Source of the DNA: Ophiosphaerella korrae
Lineage: Eukaryota; Ascomycota; Dothideomycetes; Pleosporales; Phaeosphaeriaceae
Direction of reading: 5' to 3'
Assembly (NCBI GenBank): GCA_028456385.1
Contig: JALNQF010000050.1
Location: forward strand, 62,001 to 126,000
Length of the DNA stretch: 64,000 bases
A program made the position numbers and the translations under genes. The notes beneath the pieces were generated by a model. It ran no database searches. It was not told the origin of the DNA and worked only from the letters and a program-made list of their open reading frames with translations. Positions 33,621-46,239 of this stretch are shown here, one piece after another. Numbering within the stretch: position 1 is the stretch's first letter; each line of letters opens with the position of its first letter.

Positions 33621-34152
33621 CAGGCCCTGTTAGTTTGTGCTACAATAAGTATCTAGGCACGTGCTGGGTACCCATGCCCCACTTGCCGTTTAGGGTCTCG
33701 CTGATCGTCTCAGCGCCCTAAATACCCCACCGCAAATAGGTACATTGACGTTCCGCTTCATCTGCTTAAGCCCTGCCTTCAGGCTGCGACGCGAAATCAG
33801 AAGGATCGGATGTCACACGAAATGTGGATGGCCGTAACTACCATAACCACTTCCTTGCCGCTTCAGCAGTCCGGGCGAAGGTTCTCCCTAGCTAGCTCTG
33901 CCACTTCCGTCTTCACACATCGGTCGTATGGTAAGATTTGCCTGGGAAACTAACAGTTAGACATCGCGCACTCTATGTCTTGTCGCTCCTCATGGCGTCT
34001 GGTCAGTCTAAAACGAAATAAAGTTGGGAGCATTCCCAGTCTGATTAGCCATCCCCAGGTCATCATACGCCATATCTGGTGAACCACCAGTGGGCTCATC
34101 AGGTACTCAACCTCTATGTCAAGATAACGCGACTGCGTTAAGTAATTAGCAG
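33621..34152. other. Intergenic, no gene supported
   Basis: Open frames on the minus strand here overlap the 5' end of the HET gene and show no family features. A missing first exon of the HET gene might lie here, but I could not find an in-frame ATG with a good donor. Confidence 0.4.
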
Positions 34153-35946
34153 TCATTCTATTCTTATGAGAAGCTCGATACACCATCAAGCTTCCGACTT
34201 TTGGAAATTCATCGTTCGCCTGACGGTGAAAACGCACCATGTTACTACTCATTGATTGAGACAACATTCGATAAAGCTTGCAATTACGAAACTCTTTCCT
34301 ATGTTTGGGGTACGACTGATCGATGTGAGATGATGCCACTTAGGGACGGCAAACTTCTGCGCATCACAAAGGAATTGAAAGATGCTTTACCATTTGTGGA
34401 AAGTCAATGCGAAGCTAAGTATTTATGGATCGACCAGATCTGTATTGATCAAGACGATAGGAACGAACGAGGTGATCAAGTCAAGATCATGGGCCAGATA
34501 TACTCTTCGTGTTCTCGTGTTCTTATATGGCTTGGTCGCCTGGCCAAACTCGGTGCTGGGATTTTTTTCAAAGAGAATCTTGAGCTAAGCCATTCAGAAG
34601 GCATGTCTGTTCAGAAAATTTCTACCATGGGGAATCTTATGCACCATTTACAAAAGGCAACCGGATCTGGCAGAACCTCTGGGGAACGTCTTTGTCATGC
34701 AATATTGCATTCCCCGTGGTTTCAACGAGCGTGGGTCTTCCAGGAAATTGTACTGCCCAAATCAGCAGTGTTCATTCTAGCAACGATTTCGACCCTTCCG
34801 AATCAGGCGCGTACTATGTCTCTTGTGGAGCTTCATACAATGATCAATCGCCAACCTTTGGGTATAAACGCCAAGCATGCAATAGTCGACATGATGTATC
34901 GTCGTCACAATGAACAGCATAGCAATGATGATCATGCTTACTGCCCCATTGAGCAGACGCTGTCTCGGTTAGCACCTCGGGCGAAAACATCAGACCAGCT
35001 AGACCGACTGTATGCTTTTTTCGGGCTCAATTCCAATAGAGATGTTGAGTTAAAACCATCGTATGATTTTTCTCTAGAAGTAGCTATGATTAATACTGCC
35101 ATCTCCATAATAGACGGAACACATAGCTTGGATCTCTTCGAGGTTATTCCTAGGGCTGTGAACACAATATACAACGGAAAACTCCCGACCTGGACACCAG
35201 ATTTTCGTGAAGAGGACCTCGTTATCCCGTTCAAACGGTCAAAAATCAACTTTCGAGAACTAGCGAGATCACGCCCCGACATGTGGCCTATCTTCATCCC
35301 TACTCATACTACATACTACAGAGGTAACATTTATTGCGCTGGTGAGGAGAAGCGGACGATACAGGCTCACGGATTTGGTATCGATCGTGTCCACACTGAA
35401 ATCGGCACTCTTTCCCCTCGAACACCTGTTCAGGCGCAGCTAGATGCACTGTTGAAGCTCTGCATCAAGGCTTGGGAGAAGATAAAAACTACTCTTGAAC
35501 AAAATCGGCATTCGGTGTCAGATGATAATCATACAGGTACCGGGTTTGCTGCGTCCAGCGCTGACAGGGGCTTTGCGCAGAGTCCTACAGAGAAGAGACT
35601 GCGCGATGCACTCGCCGCAGAAGGTTGTTGCAGAATAGGCAATGGTTATCTTCCGCCTCACCTCTCCGATTATACGGAAGATACATCAAGAAAAATACCC
35701 TCCATGATACAGGTCATGCGTGGTCGCAAGCTGTGGATGACACGATCTGGTAGGCTGGCGCTTGGAAGCTATTTGCATCGTGGAGACCATATTTGCCTCA
35801 TTTATGGATGCTCAAACCCAATAGCGCTTAGAAGAAGTAGCGTTTTGGGAACTTGTTTCCTGGAGGGATGGATGGACCCATGGACTACAGGGAATATTGA
35901 GAGGGCAGAAAAAGAACTTGATTTGACTTTGTTTCACATGATATGA
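34153..35946 (+). CDS. HET-domain protein, start codon not found
   Basis: The frame opens after a TAG at 34147 and stays open to 35946, about 597 codons. It begins SYEKLDTPSSFRLLEI, which is how many HET proteins start just after their first residues. The HET domain is intact: YETLSYVWGTTD, LRITKELKDALPF, KYLWIDQICIDQDD, QIYSSCSRVLIWLG, SPWFQRAWVFQEIV, then LDRLYAFFGLNSN. The C-terminal part has GRLALGSYLHRGDHICLIYG. No ATG precedes the domain in frame; the next one is inside it near 34330. Either a short upstream exon ends at an acceptor TTAGCAG (34146-34152), or the 5' end has been lost. HET proteins trigger cell death after non-self recognition. Confidence 0.8.
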   Translation, partial: SFYSYEKLDTPSSFRLLEIHRSPDGENAPCYYSLIETTFDKACNYETLSYVWGTTDRCEMMPLRDGKLLRITKELKDALPFVESQCEAKYLWIDQICIDQDDRNERGDQVKIMGQIYSSCSRVLIWLGRLAKLGAGIFFKENLELSHSEGMSVQKISTMGNLMHHLQKATGSGRTSGERLCHAILHSPWFQRAWVFQEIVLPKSAVFILATISTLPNQARTMSLVELHTMINRQPLGINAKHAIVDMMYRRHNEQHSNDDHAYCPIEQTLSRLAPRAKTSDQLDRLYAFFGLNSNRDVELKPSYDFSLEVAMINTAISIIDGTHSLDLFEVIPRAVNTIYNGKLPTWTPDFREEDLVIPFKRSKINFRELARSRPDMWPIFIPTHTTYYRGNIYCAGEEKRTIQAHGFGIDRVHTEIGTLSPRTPVQAQLDALLKLCIKAWEKIKTTLEQNRHSVSDDNHTGTGFAASSADRGFAQSPTEKRLRDALAAEGCCRIGNGYLPPHLSDYTEDTSRKIPSMIQVMRGRKLWMTRSGRLALGSYLHRGDHICLIYGCSNPIALRRSSVLGTCFLEGWMDPWTTGNIERAEKELDLTLFHMI

Positions 35947-37145
35947 AGGGTTATTATGTACTTGTTGAAGTGTACGCTTTTTGTATGGATTATGATCTGA
36001 TACTAATGAGTTGGTCAACTCCGATCTTAAGCATCAAAGGATGAACTAATGTCATGAATAACTTTTTATTTCTTATTATTTCTTGACCTAGCGTCAAGAA
36101 GATCCCATCAGCAATTTATAGTATAAAGCTTGCATGCTAGCAGTAAAAATATAGTTGGAGTTCTAGTAATAGGAAGTCCTGCCGACTGCTCACATAATTA
36201 TCTACAATAACCATGCGTTACTAGCAACCCTTCGGGAGAGTGCACCAGAGAGAGTCTTTTGGACAAAGGCAACGCATCAAACTAGGAATGCCGCGATTCA
36301 GCCTCAGTTTTTCTCCCCTTTTACTACAGTTAGGATATAACAAGTAATAACTAATTTAGGAGCGATTAGCTGTGCTTATCTTAATCAACAACGTGTCCGC
36401 TTTCCCTTAGCACCACTATGCCTATACCCTGCCCATCACACCTTTGTGTTGAATTAGCTTGCATTTGTTTCTGCAATGACAGTAGCAGTACAAAGGGAAC
36501 CAATAGTATTTCGACAAGAAATAATGTAAAGATAGTCTACGCTGGAGTCTATCATATCCGACTATAGAACGTTGAATACAAATTCTCCTGAGGTCTCATC
36601 CGTTATAATGCAGGTTCAGGTAAGTTGATAATCGTTTCTCAGAATATGAGTTAGAGGTCACACTATTCACACCTTATCAAGTTGATCCATGTCAAGGTGA
36701 ATACAATAGCACATCGTTTTATATTCACCCTTCTACTAAGGCTGTCCATCTGTCTCTGGAACAGTTTGCACGTAGTAGAGGTTTTGAATTCGTAAAGCAC
36801 TAAGGCTATCCTCGACTCACCAACGCCTATCCATCCAGGGCTCACAAGCTGCACAAAAACACTTATCGAAGGCGACAAAGCCGTGCATACCAAAACCTCT
36901 CGCAGTTTGTGCACGAATCAAGCCTCGCTCAAATGGGCTAATGGAACAACCGCACCGTACTACTACGATGCTACCAATTAGCCAATATAAGGGTAGTTAC
37001 TTCATGGTACGGCAGTTCCATTGGCCCATTCAAATCGAGGCTATACTCCGCCCGGGCATGGGCACATGAGATAATGTATACAATACCCTGGGGTAGATAT
37101 GATTACTGTTTCTTTCCAATCAGTCTCACACATTGTATACAATTC
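35947..37145. other. AT-rich intergenic region, no gene
   Basis: About 1.2 kb with stops in all frames apart from an 83-codon minus-strand frame at 36663-36914 that shows no recognisable motif. No repeat or RNA gene was recognised. Confidence 0.45.
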
Positions 37146-38051
37146 AGCAACATAACAATCGTTTCTGGCCTTGACACAAAGGCACTAAAACTATATCTAT
37201 TATCTATGGCTTAGATTGAGATCCCATAATGACCGCCAATCGCATGCCTGATCGTGGTGAGAGTCTTCTCTCCAATGAGTATCTGGAAGCCTTGGGTGGA
37301 AAAGGAGCAAACTCCGCTGTTACACACACAGAACCTATCACCAATAGACTAGTGATCCACATGACCCGCCGATAACCGACACGCTATCAGAAACAATTAC
37401 CAACTGCGCAGCCCATTGACACCGTGGCCACTGAGAACGGGCCCGAGATCAGCGTTTGCATGGTCGGAGCCATTAGAGACGATAAGTATGGCGAGAGATT
37501 CTACGCAGAAATGAGCAAAACGGGATCGATTCTTCTAGCATTATTACAGTTCCCAATACCCAATCAACCATTTGCTTCGTCATGGTAGAGAATTATACAC
37601 GATATAATAGGTGCCTCTTCACACTCGGTGCAACGACTACCTGGAACAAGGAGAACTTCTTGGAAGTAGAAGATCTGAGACACGATATTCGACCTAATAT
37701 TTGTGTAGGGCAGATGGAGATCTACAAATAGGTGGTCAAACAGATGATTGAAACGGCAAGAAAAGCTAAGATAGATTTCAGACTCAACGCGGCACCGGCG
37801 AACCCTGTAAAGAAACGAATACATCGATGGCTGACACATCTTTTGGTGAACAAATCTGAGGCAGCTATTGTATCTGCACGTGATTGGCCGAAGTCAACAA
37901 GGATACTTGGCCTACCATCTGTCAGGAGTTCTTGAGTCGAGGTTTCAAGAATGTTATTATCGCACTGAGAGCGAAAGGCGCGACACTGATTTTCCTACCC
38001 GTTCAAGACATGACCATAAAAATCTTGAAAGATATAGCAATACCTAAGTAA
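37146..38051 (+). pseudogene. Broken ribokinase / PfkB-family sugar kinase
   Basis: Pieces in ribokinase order are readable on the plus strand. They are TIVSGLD near 37155, NRMPDRGESLLS and ALGGKGANSAV (the substrate-binding GGKGAN motif, about 37280-37320), ISVCMVGAIRDDKYGERF, TQSTICFVMVEN, ICVGQMEIYK, VVKQMIETARKAKIDFRLNAAPA, HLLVNKSEAAI and CQEFLSRGFKNVIIAL.AKGA. Stops interrupt the frame (TGA at 37217, TAA near 37376, TAG near 37730) and frameshifts separate the blocks. The C-terminal GAGD catalytic motif was not found before the frame ends at 38051. The parent enzyme would have phosphorylated ribose or a related sugar. Confidence 0.72.
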
Positions 38052-38519
38052 ATGGAAGCATGCCTGTGCAGAAGCGGTGTTTCAGAGAGGGCGTCTTCCT
38101 AGCAATGATTGCAGTGGTATAGTGAGGCTGCTGATGATCAGCCTAAGGTTGCCTCGTGTCTACATGATAGATGAAGGCCTGGCAGCGAGATTTTGAGCCC
38201 CAGAACCGTGCTGAACAAAGCATTTCGGAACCGGCACCTTATCGCACTTACCTTCTGTGCACGTATTTCATTTCCAGTTTTGTACAAGCCATGTATATTT
38301 ACGTCTTCACGTAGCCAATTCGAGTTGGCTTAAACTGCGATGCCTTCGCTATCCTGTAATCTCTAGCTTTCCTGAGGTCGTTCACACCCGGTCGCTGATC
38401 TCACTGCGCCTGGGGCTGACACTAATGCTTGTGAGCGGAATGGTATCCACCCCGTTCCCACCCGAGTAGAGGATGTCGTCTGCGGTACGTGGCTTGGGCC
38501 GTGATATCTGTGTCGCCCT
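38052..38519. other. Intergenic, no gene supported
   Basis: Short overlapping frames on both strands show no family motifs. The ribokinase C-terminus is not recoverable here. Confidence 0.4.
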
Positions 38520-39766
38520 TCAACCTTTGGACGTACCAGCTCCTGTTGAAGGGGTGTTTGTTGACTTGGTTGTTGATAATATCTTCTGGATCCATGGCGA
38601 ATTGGTGAACATCTTTCTAAGCGACGGCAGGCAGAAGATGACGAATCCAACGGTCGATTCCGCTATACACCACATGCCCATGTCGGCAGCATTGTAAATA
38701 ACATCGTCACTCCGCCCAAACTTGACTGCGCTATTGATTCTGATTCCAGCGCAAACTGTTGCACTTCGCCAATAGTTAGTATGAAACAACGATCTAAATG
38801 TAGAAGACTCACAAGAGACCAACTCCAAACATAGCAGCAAGACTAAGTTTCTTCGACATGGATATATGTAATCCCCAAATGATCTTTTGTGGGAGCAGCA
38901 AGATGATGAGATCAGAGATAAAGTTTACCGATGCGGATCCGATGTTGATTGTCGTCCTATCAACGCACTTTCCGGGGAGCGTGAGTTTCCAGAGCTTCTC
39001 GCGAGGTTCACAGCCAAAGATTTCCACGAACGTACATGTGACGTAAAAAACCACGTTGATGGCAAGAATCGAGTGGCAAGTCCACCAAAAAGAGTTCTTA
39101 AAACCCCGAGGAGCGAATGTTTTTGACCATTCGAGAAGAATGCCAGTTTTCAGCGCCATGATTATGTTCCCGTAAATCGTGGATGCAACATTGATATACT
39201 ATTAACATGAGGTCAACAACATGGAGCTTTTGGTATGGGCTTTGGAAACTTACGTAGATTACTATGAACAGATCTTTCAGCCGTATATTCCATTGATCGA
39301 CGAATAGGCCTGCATGGTCTATGGCCTTCCACACGCAGTAGAAGAAGCCAGCTAAGGCTCCCTAACTGCCTGTTAGATACCTTGTTTAATCTTATACAGA
39401 TAGAGAATACTCATCAGAGCCGTAACGGCCGCACCTACAATATATCAGTCTCATGTCCCCTTCTTCACACCCAACCTACTTACCGTCCTCGATATCTAAT
39501 TTGTTATGATAAAACCAGCGAGAGTATAAGCGTAGAAGGACAAGAAATCCACATATGGTCGCGGAGACGACGATAACGCCATATCCAACCTTGTCCAGAT
39601 TGGGTGGATTGGTGAAGTTTGGCTTGATGCCTGGTGGTGGTTTCAAAGCTGGGCCATCAAGCAGTGCCTTTTGTTGAGCTTGAGGCAGCGCATTGATGAA
39701 AGATAGATCTTTCATCGCGGCTACCAATCTCAAGAAAGTTAAAGGATCAACCAAATGATTTATCAT
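38520..39766 (-). CDS. Rhodopsin-domain (PTH11/SAT4-like) integral membrane protein
   Basis: Exons on the minus strand give a seven-helix protein. The N-terminal exon reads KPNFTNPPNLDKVGYGVIVVSATICGFLVLLRLYSRWF. Later exons contain GLFVDQWNIRLKDLFIVIY, FWWTCHSILAINVVFYVTCTFVEIFGCEP, GSASVNFISDLIILLLPQKIIWGL, SLAAMFGVGLL and SAVKFGRSDDVIYNAADMGMWCIAESTVGFVIFCLPSLRKMF. The spacing and the D.....DDV and W...E.......CLP motifs are those of the fungal rhodopsin-like family. It would lie in the plasma membrane; some relatives sense surface cues, and most are uncharacterised. The ATG at 39766 is used here; the ATG at 39715 (MKDLSFIN) may be the true start. Introns lie near 39335-39475, 39160-39250 and 38770-38810. 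Confidence 0.75.
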
Positions 39767-42322
39767 GGAAATGTAGGCAAGGGCATCGTAAGAAGCTTGA
39801 CATGACACTACCCACAAAATTTCTTAGATAAGGTCGATTCGGGCCTTGTCAAAATATATCATTAGAGTTATCTAGGGTATAGCTGCGTCATTCGGCAACT
39901 AATACGGTGAATACACAACCTTAGAATGCAGGGGGAGCCGACTTGGCAAGGCAGATGACGATAGCGTCACACCTATCGCACTGCATATTCGCATTTACTG
40001 CAATAATGCTATTTAGTCACAACACCTCCAGTGGACCCCATCGGCCGATCTTTTGGCATTCGCCCAGCGACTAGCCCAGGGACTTATTGATACACGGACA
40101 ATCGTCAGCAGCCTATACTCCCCTCTGGTCGTGTATCACCGCTCTAAATCATTTCCCCGTAACCTGGAATCTCCATACATCCCGAGATAAGCGCTTAGAC
40201 GAGATGGCATAGCACTCGGGTCTGGACGATAGCCGTTTCAACCAACCAACCTGTACTCCCTATGATGAGGCCAAATCCCTGCATCAATATTTCACTGTAC
40301 CGGATTAAATCTTCCTACAGGATCAATAAAGCGTTGACAAGTGTTGATCGCGCTGACGTCAGTATAACCCTGGTGTTTGGGCAGATTACAGACCCCACCT
40401 GCAGGCTAAAAACGAGATCCCTTGCTTATGGCCTGCTTTTAATCTGCAGCACTTGGCAGGTTACACATATTATCGAGCGCCTGGCTCTATGTTACTCTAT
40501 AACTTTGACAACGCCTAGCTAGCAGAATAATGATTTAGTGTGTTTGCAGAGCCTGGCCAACTCGCATTCACGATAATGAAGGCTTGCAATGTAGTTCATA
40601 TTTAGATTTTCGATGGAAATCCGCGGACAACAAGGTTCAGAGCTCACCTGGTATGAGCGCCAAAGAGAGAGTTGAGGATCCAAGCACAACTAGCTACGTG
40701 ACGGGAAAGCTCAAGAGCATCGTTACAGCAGCGAAACGCTACTAATGTATCTCAGCGGAGTGCATTTTTGGTTAGTCACAGTATTGTGAGTTGATTCGCA
40801 TCTTACTTTTCTCATAGCTAACCTAGGAACAGGCTTGCAAGAGTATTATTCGTAGCTAACTTGAAAAGTCTGACCACGACTGCATCGCTGGTCGCCATCA
40901 CGAAGGACCTCCAATATGTCGACATTATCGACCAGACCATCTCGAGCCAACTGCTTGGATGTACGGGCGTTCTGGTCATCTTCGCAATTTGCATGGAGTT
41001 ATGTGTATGCTATTACGTTACTTGTCATCTCCGAAGTATTGTGGACCGCTATGCTCTTCCGCGAACGTATCGTAACTCTCTGAGCTTCTGTTATAGAGCC
41101 TATTCTTCCGAGAAAGTCCTTTCAGAACCGCACCATGCACAGTCTGATGCTGTAAGTTAAGAACCTTAGGCTCAGGCTCAAGACTAGCATGTTAAGTAAT
41201 CCACTCTTCCTCGGAGGTCCATAAATTGTGGGGATCTTTCAACTTCATAGAGATTCCAGGTTATAAACGGCCCTCCCGATACCACGGCAAGCGTGGAAAC
41301 AATGCGGTTCACAGTTGCAGCCCCTCCCGGCTCCACGGTTGTCTCGATTAATTTCTTTTGAGCTGCTGTGGCGATACATGTCGTATTTTTTCCTGGTGTC
41401 CTCCAAATCATAGGATTTGTCCTTCTCAAAATCGGATAACCCTTTCGACACCCTACATGTGGAGAAAGTCCTCTATGATTCTGCACTGCTCGAGGGCTGT
41501 ATCCAGATCATCATTATCTTATGCATGATCTTAGAGCTGAAGAAGTCGTGGCTCAAGGTTGCTGTTACAATTACAAGGTGCGTTGGCGGTAGAAACGGCG
41601 CCATCAATGCCCACGTACTTGTGATAGCCGCCGATATGCAGGCGTAAGCGTGCTGTATGCGTTATAAGCGGTGCACATGCATGCTCTAGGCTCTATGAGG
41701 AGTGACCGATTTGGACTTTGAAGATATAGAATATTTTATCGGAGTCTGCTAAGTAAATAATAGATCTAGACCACTTACTTTGTTGTTCGTTCCGGTCCCA
41801 TGTAAGCACAAGAGGCGCATCGCCGCTGATTTTTAGACGAACGTGCTAGTCTGCTGTGGCCACAAACTAACAATTTGACATTCGACCTAAATTGATGCAA
41901 CATTAGTTATGCCTTAGGATGTATTGGGCCCCGTTTCATACGGCAATTTTAAGAGTTTCTTCTACTCTTACTATTAGAAATACTTCAGTCGAAAATAAAG
42001 ACATTTTATCTTATTCATTCTTAATACTTTGGGGTGATTGTTTATGATGGGTATGGTTTCCTCAAACAGTTTTACGAATTTAGCGGGCACTGCAGTTACC
42101 ATTAGCTGATTGGACTATCTAGCGACAACGCAAGTCCAAGGCAGCAGCGCTAGCAAAGAGGCTGTGACAGTCAATCGGGCTGTGCAGTGTCAGGCGCAGT
42201 AAGCGTCTTAAAAGCATCTAGATAGTTTTCCTCATTTCCACATCAAACGGATCTGGCACAGACAGACACATACTCGCTCACACACATATATTAAATCGTG
42301 GATTATCCGAGGAGTTCTTGGA
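39767..42322. other. Long gene-poor stretch
   Basis: About 2.5 kb without a recognisable gene. The largest plus-strand frame (40861-41160, 99 codons) has two hydrophobic stretches but no family signature, and frames around 41184-41647 are similar on both strands. They could be remnants of a lost gene. The last few hundred bases hold the promoter of the NLR gene at 42323. Confidence 0.4.
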
Positions 42323-45300
42323 ATGGGCGATCCGTTGAGCCTAGCAGCGGGCGTTGTCGGACTTGTCAGCCTTACCATCCAGCTACTCCAAGTCGCCAAT
42401 GAGTTCAAGGATAGCGTAAAAGGAGTAAGCGAAGAAGTCGGATTTTTAATCGAAGAGCTGAACGCACTTAAGAGTGTTCTCGAACTGTTGAGGAAGGCAT
42501 GGGAGAAGAGACGAATCCCCACGAATTTCGATTTGAGCGCTCTTGCTCTCGTCGAGGCCACATGTGAAGCGCAGCTCAAAGGGTTACTAGAGAAACTAAG
42601 AAAAGATGAACTTCGGCTTCAGAAGTGCGATCCCCGATCGTGTCATTTTTATTCGAACGCCCAACTGACTCTATAACAACGCAGAAAGCCATTTACCAGT
42701 GTCCATGGCACTTTGGTGAGAATTAAATGGCCTTTGGAAGCGAATAAGACCCGCGAGGTTACTAAGCGCATCCACCGATACTTTTGCATCTTCGCATGGG
42801 CACTGAATTGCTCAGACAGGTACGCTTTGAGATTTTTTTACTTTTTATGCAAATGAAGTGCATTCGAGCTAATTTGCTACAAGCGACATACTTCACGGAA
42901 TCTCCGAAGACGTCTGTAAGGCACTAAAAGATCAGGAAAAAACTCTAGACGAAGTTCGAAAATTGCTAGATCCATTCTTGGATGTTTGCCACCATGTCGA
43001 TACTGGAATTTATATTGCAACTAGCGTGCTGCAGATAGTTGAGGCGAATTCGGCTACATTGAACGAATTCCGCAGAAACATGGAGAAGATGAACCTGGCG
43101 AACGCCGAGACTTCAAAAGCACTCAACCGTATCAGTTCAGACCTGAATGATCTGAAGCAAGATTCAAGCACACCCGAAGCACTCCATCGTATACAACAAA
43201 ACCTCGCCCGAATAGAGGAAGATCATAATGCTGCAGGTTAGAACAACGAGCTGCTGTTGTGTATGATTTGTACCTTCGGCTAACGTGTAGTAGACAGAAG
43301 GAAATCCCTTGAACGTCGTAAAATCTTGGAAAATTACAATAACGAGCAAGGTATCAAAAAGCTTCCTTCGATTCCATATCGTGAACGACAACGGCAGGCA
43401 TATGCAACCCACGAACCTGGAACAGGAGTATGGTTTTTGTCACATCATCAATTTCAGTCGTGGAAAAATAGTGATACAGCGTCCACACTTATTTGCACAG
43501 GGCCACCAGGCACAGGAAAGACTGTCTTGACTTCGCTTGCAATCGACGACATATCCAGATCTTACAGCGAAGAAAGCATTCAAATTGCTTACTTATTTTG
43601 CCAGTACAAGCACCAAGCAGAAGAGACAGCGCCTGTACTATTCTCATCTATATTGCGACAGCTTCTCACATCCCGTCGAGTGATGTTTCCATCCATCCGC
43701 GATAAATGCCTTGAGCTATTTAATAAGCCCTCCGTTACTCGGAAGCTAATGAAAGAGCTCATCAGGCTCGTGCGGATATTTTCTGGTGGGATGCGAAGAA
43801 CCTACATTCTAGTAGATGCAATAGATGAGATCTTAGAGACAGATCCAGAGGGCAAAGATGTGAGGAATGAGTTTCTACGGAGTCTTTTAGAACTGTCCAA
43901 CGAATGCCGACTCTTAATCACTTGCCGAACCCATATTGACTTAGGTGGTTTTTCCGGAACCAGTACTATCCTTCGTATTCGTGCCACAGATGAAGACCTG
44001 TTTGCGTATTGCGCATCAACAATCAGTGCTTCCAAGGTCTTGCTCGAGTTCTGCAAGAGACGGCCGGGATTGCGCAACGAGATCATATGCACTGTTCAAG
44101 CAAGAGCAAACGGAGTGTAAGTTCTTTTTCTCGCATACTGAAGTTCTTAAGGTCTGACTAGAGTAGCTTTTTACTCGCCAATAGACATATGAGGAGGCTT
44201 GTTTCTGCCATCAGCGCTAGAGATGTACAAGAGATACTGAAAACCCTATCGACTGATCTCGAAAAAGTCTGGGGTTTCTGCATGGAACGTCTCGAATGCC
44301 AAAGTCCCAACAGAAGAGCTCTAGCGAAAAGGGCGCTATCATGGGTTTCAAGGGCAGTCAGACCACTTACAGACATGGAGCTAGCACACGCCCTATCATA
44401 TAAATCAGGAGATACAGATGTGGATCCTCTGGGGTGCATAGATGTATCTACGATCATTGAGGTGTGTGATGGCATGCTGCACTTGGAACTACCTGTAATC
44501 AATGATATGTCTGCGCGACCAGTGGTATCGTTCACCCATGCATCCGTCGCGGAATATCTAAGCCATTTGATCGCAATCGACGATGTCCACTTAGATTTCG
44601 CGAATACGTCTCTTGGTTACCTGAGCATGGAAGGCCTTCTGGCGGAAGACACTCGACTCACCCGCTCCACACGCTACCTTTTCCTCAATTACGCAATAAC
44701 TTATTGGGCGGAACACGCTTCGAAGTCTGCAGAAATCTTCGAATTCAAACATCTGCTTGATTTAGCGAGAAAGTGTCCTTCGGCTTTAATCGAAGCGGCA
44801 AGATGGGGTTTGCACGATGCCTTGCACTATCTCCTTGAAAATGGCGTTTCTCCAAACAGATGTCACCAAACACGAAGTCCTTTATCAGTTGCTGCAAAGT
44901 ACGGTCAGCTTCTGTGTGCTTCTTATCTCGTCGAAGCAGGTGTAGATGTGGACTATGTGGGTGATTACGGTGAAGTTCTAGAGAGTGCTTTGACACATGC
45001 GACCCGCTCGGGCCACTCTCAGATAGTGCTCCTTCTAATCGATTCCAATGCTGACCTCGACGCTGGACTCGTACCCCCAATTCACGCTGCAGTACTTGAA
45101 GACCGTCTCTCAATTGCAAGACAACTTTTATCAGCTGGTTGCGACCCTAACGTGCGATATAAAGGCCAAACAGCAATAATGACCGCAGTTCATCAGAATC
45201 GAATGTATATCGCAGAGTCACTTATGTTTGGCGGGGCGGACTTGAACGCTCGTTACGGGATTGGCGAGGAGACGCTTTTGAGTACCGCACTCTGGTATCG

Positions 45301-45958
45301 ACACTGGGATTTCGCAGCAAAGCTGATTAAACAGGGCGCAAACGAAACAGACGGCACATGGTGTATACCAGCGCTCAAGAGCGCCGCGTACGAAGGAGCA
45401 GAGGAACTAGTACAAGCTATCTTGCAATCTGCAAGACCTGTACTATCTTATTCCGTCGAAGAATCTGATGAGACTAAGACCGCTTCTGCGCCAGCGGAGG
45501 CACACAAGTACAAAACTCCATTACATCTTGCGCTAGAAGGTCGACACCATGACATCGCAGCGCAGCTGATCAATAGTGGTTTAGGGATCAACCAACTCTG
45601 CGGCAACCCTCCATACACACCACTCGAGTGGGCGACCGGACGAAACGATCTCAAATTGACTAAACAGCTCATCGCCGCAGGGGCAGACCCTAATCGTGGT
45701 GGAAAAGCCTCTCCTTTAATGTCCGCGGTATCCCGCTTTGTTCAAGCGGAAAATATTTATGATCCGCAGTCGACGGAAGTGATTGAATTGCTGCTTGATG
45801 CAGGTGCAGATCCGCATGCGCACAGTGGTAAAGAGACGAGCCAGTTGACGATACGAACAGTTGAGAACATTCAGTTTTGTTGGTGGAACAAAAACGACCC
45901 CAATGTGCGACGGCTTTTGACAGCATTAGAGCTGCCGGAAGACTGGGTGGTTGCCTGA
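42323..45958 (+). CDS. NLR-like protein: fungal N-terminal domain, NACHT ATPase, ankyrin repeats
   Basis: Five exons (42323-42639, 42685-42819, 42884-43236, 43291-44116, 44167-45958) join in frame to 1140 residues. The N-terminal domain begins MGDPLSLAAGVVGLVSLTIQ, the helical start found on many fungal STAND proteins, with KWPLEANKTREVTKRIHRY further on. A coiled-coil-like linker follows (about residues 160-270). The NACHT has the P-loop TGPPGTGKT, the Walker B segment TYILVDAIDE and RLLITCRTH. The winged-helix part contains LEKVWGFCMERL, AKRALSWVSRAVRPLTDMELAHAL and VSFTHASVAEYLSH. Seven or more ankyrin repeats end the protein. Such proteins are sensors in fungal non-self recognition and programmed cell death. 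No disabling lesion was seen, unlike its copy at 2440. Confidence 0.9.
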
Positions 45959-46239
45959 TTATAGTTACCTTAAATGCAAAGAGCAGAAAAGCGATGATTA
46001 TGCACAGAATAACGTACGCTAAATATCCTTTTAATGTTGTTCTCTTGGGTCAGGTGTAGGCTCCATGATGCGGGTTCTTTTGGGCTTTGACCACGATCCC
46101 GACGTCTTGCGCAAAGCCATTTAAAAGCCATCCCCTCACCACCATTTGAGTAAGGTATTAGAAATCATATTTAGGGAGTTCTTCAATAAAAAATCCTAAT
46201 CAGTCTATCTTATCCATTCTATTCACTAGGATTCTGCAT
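45959..46239. other. 3' flank of the NLR gene
   Basis: No gene seen. AT content rises towards the right and marks the beginning of the decayed zone that runs to about 48.8 kb. Confidence 0.4.

Noticed and set aside
40861..41160. Membrane-protein-like frame of 99 codons
   Set aside because: Hydrophobic stretches alone, without start context, splice signals or family motif, in a region with no other coding evidence.
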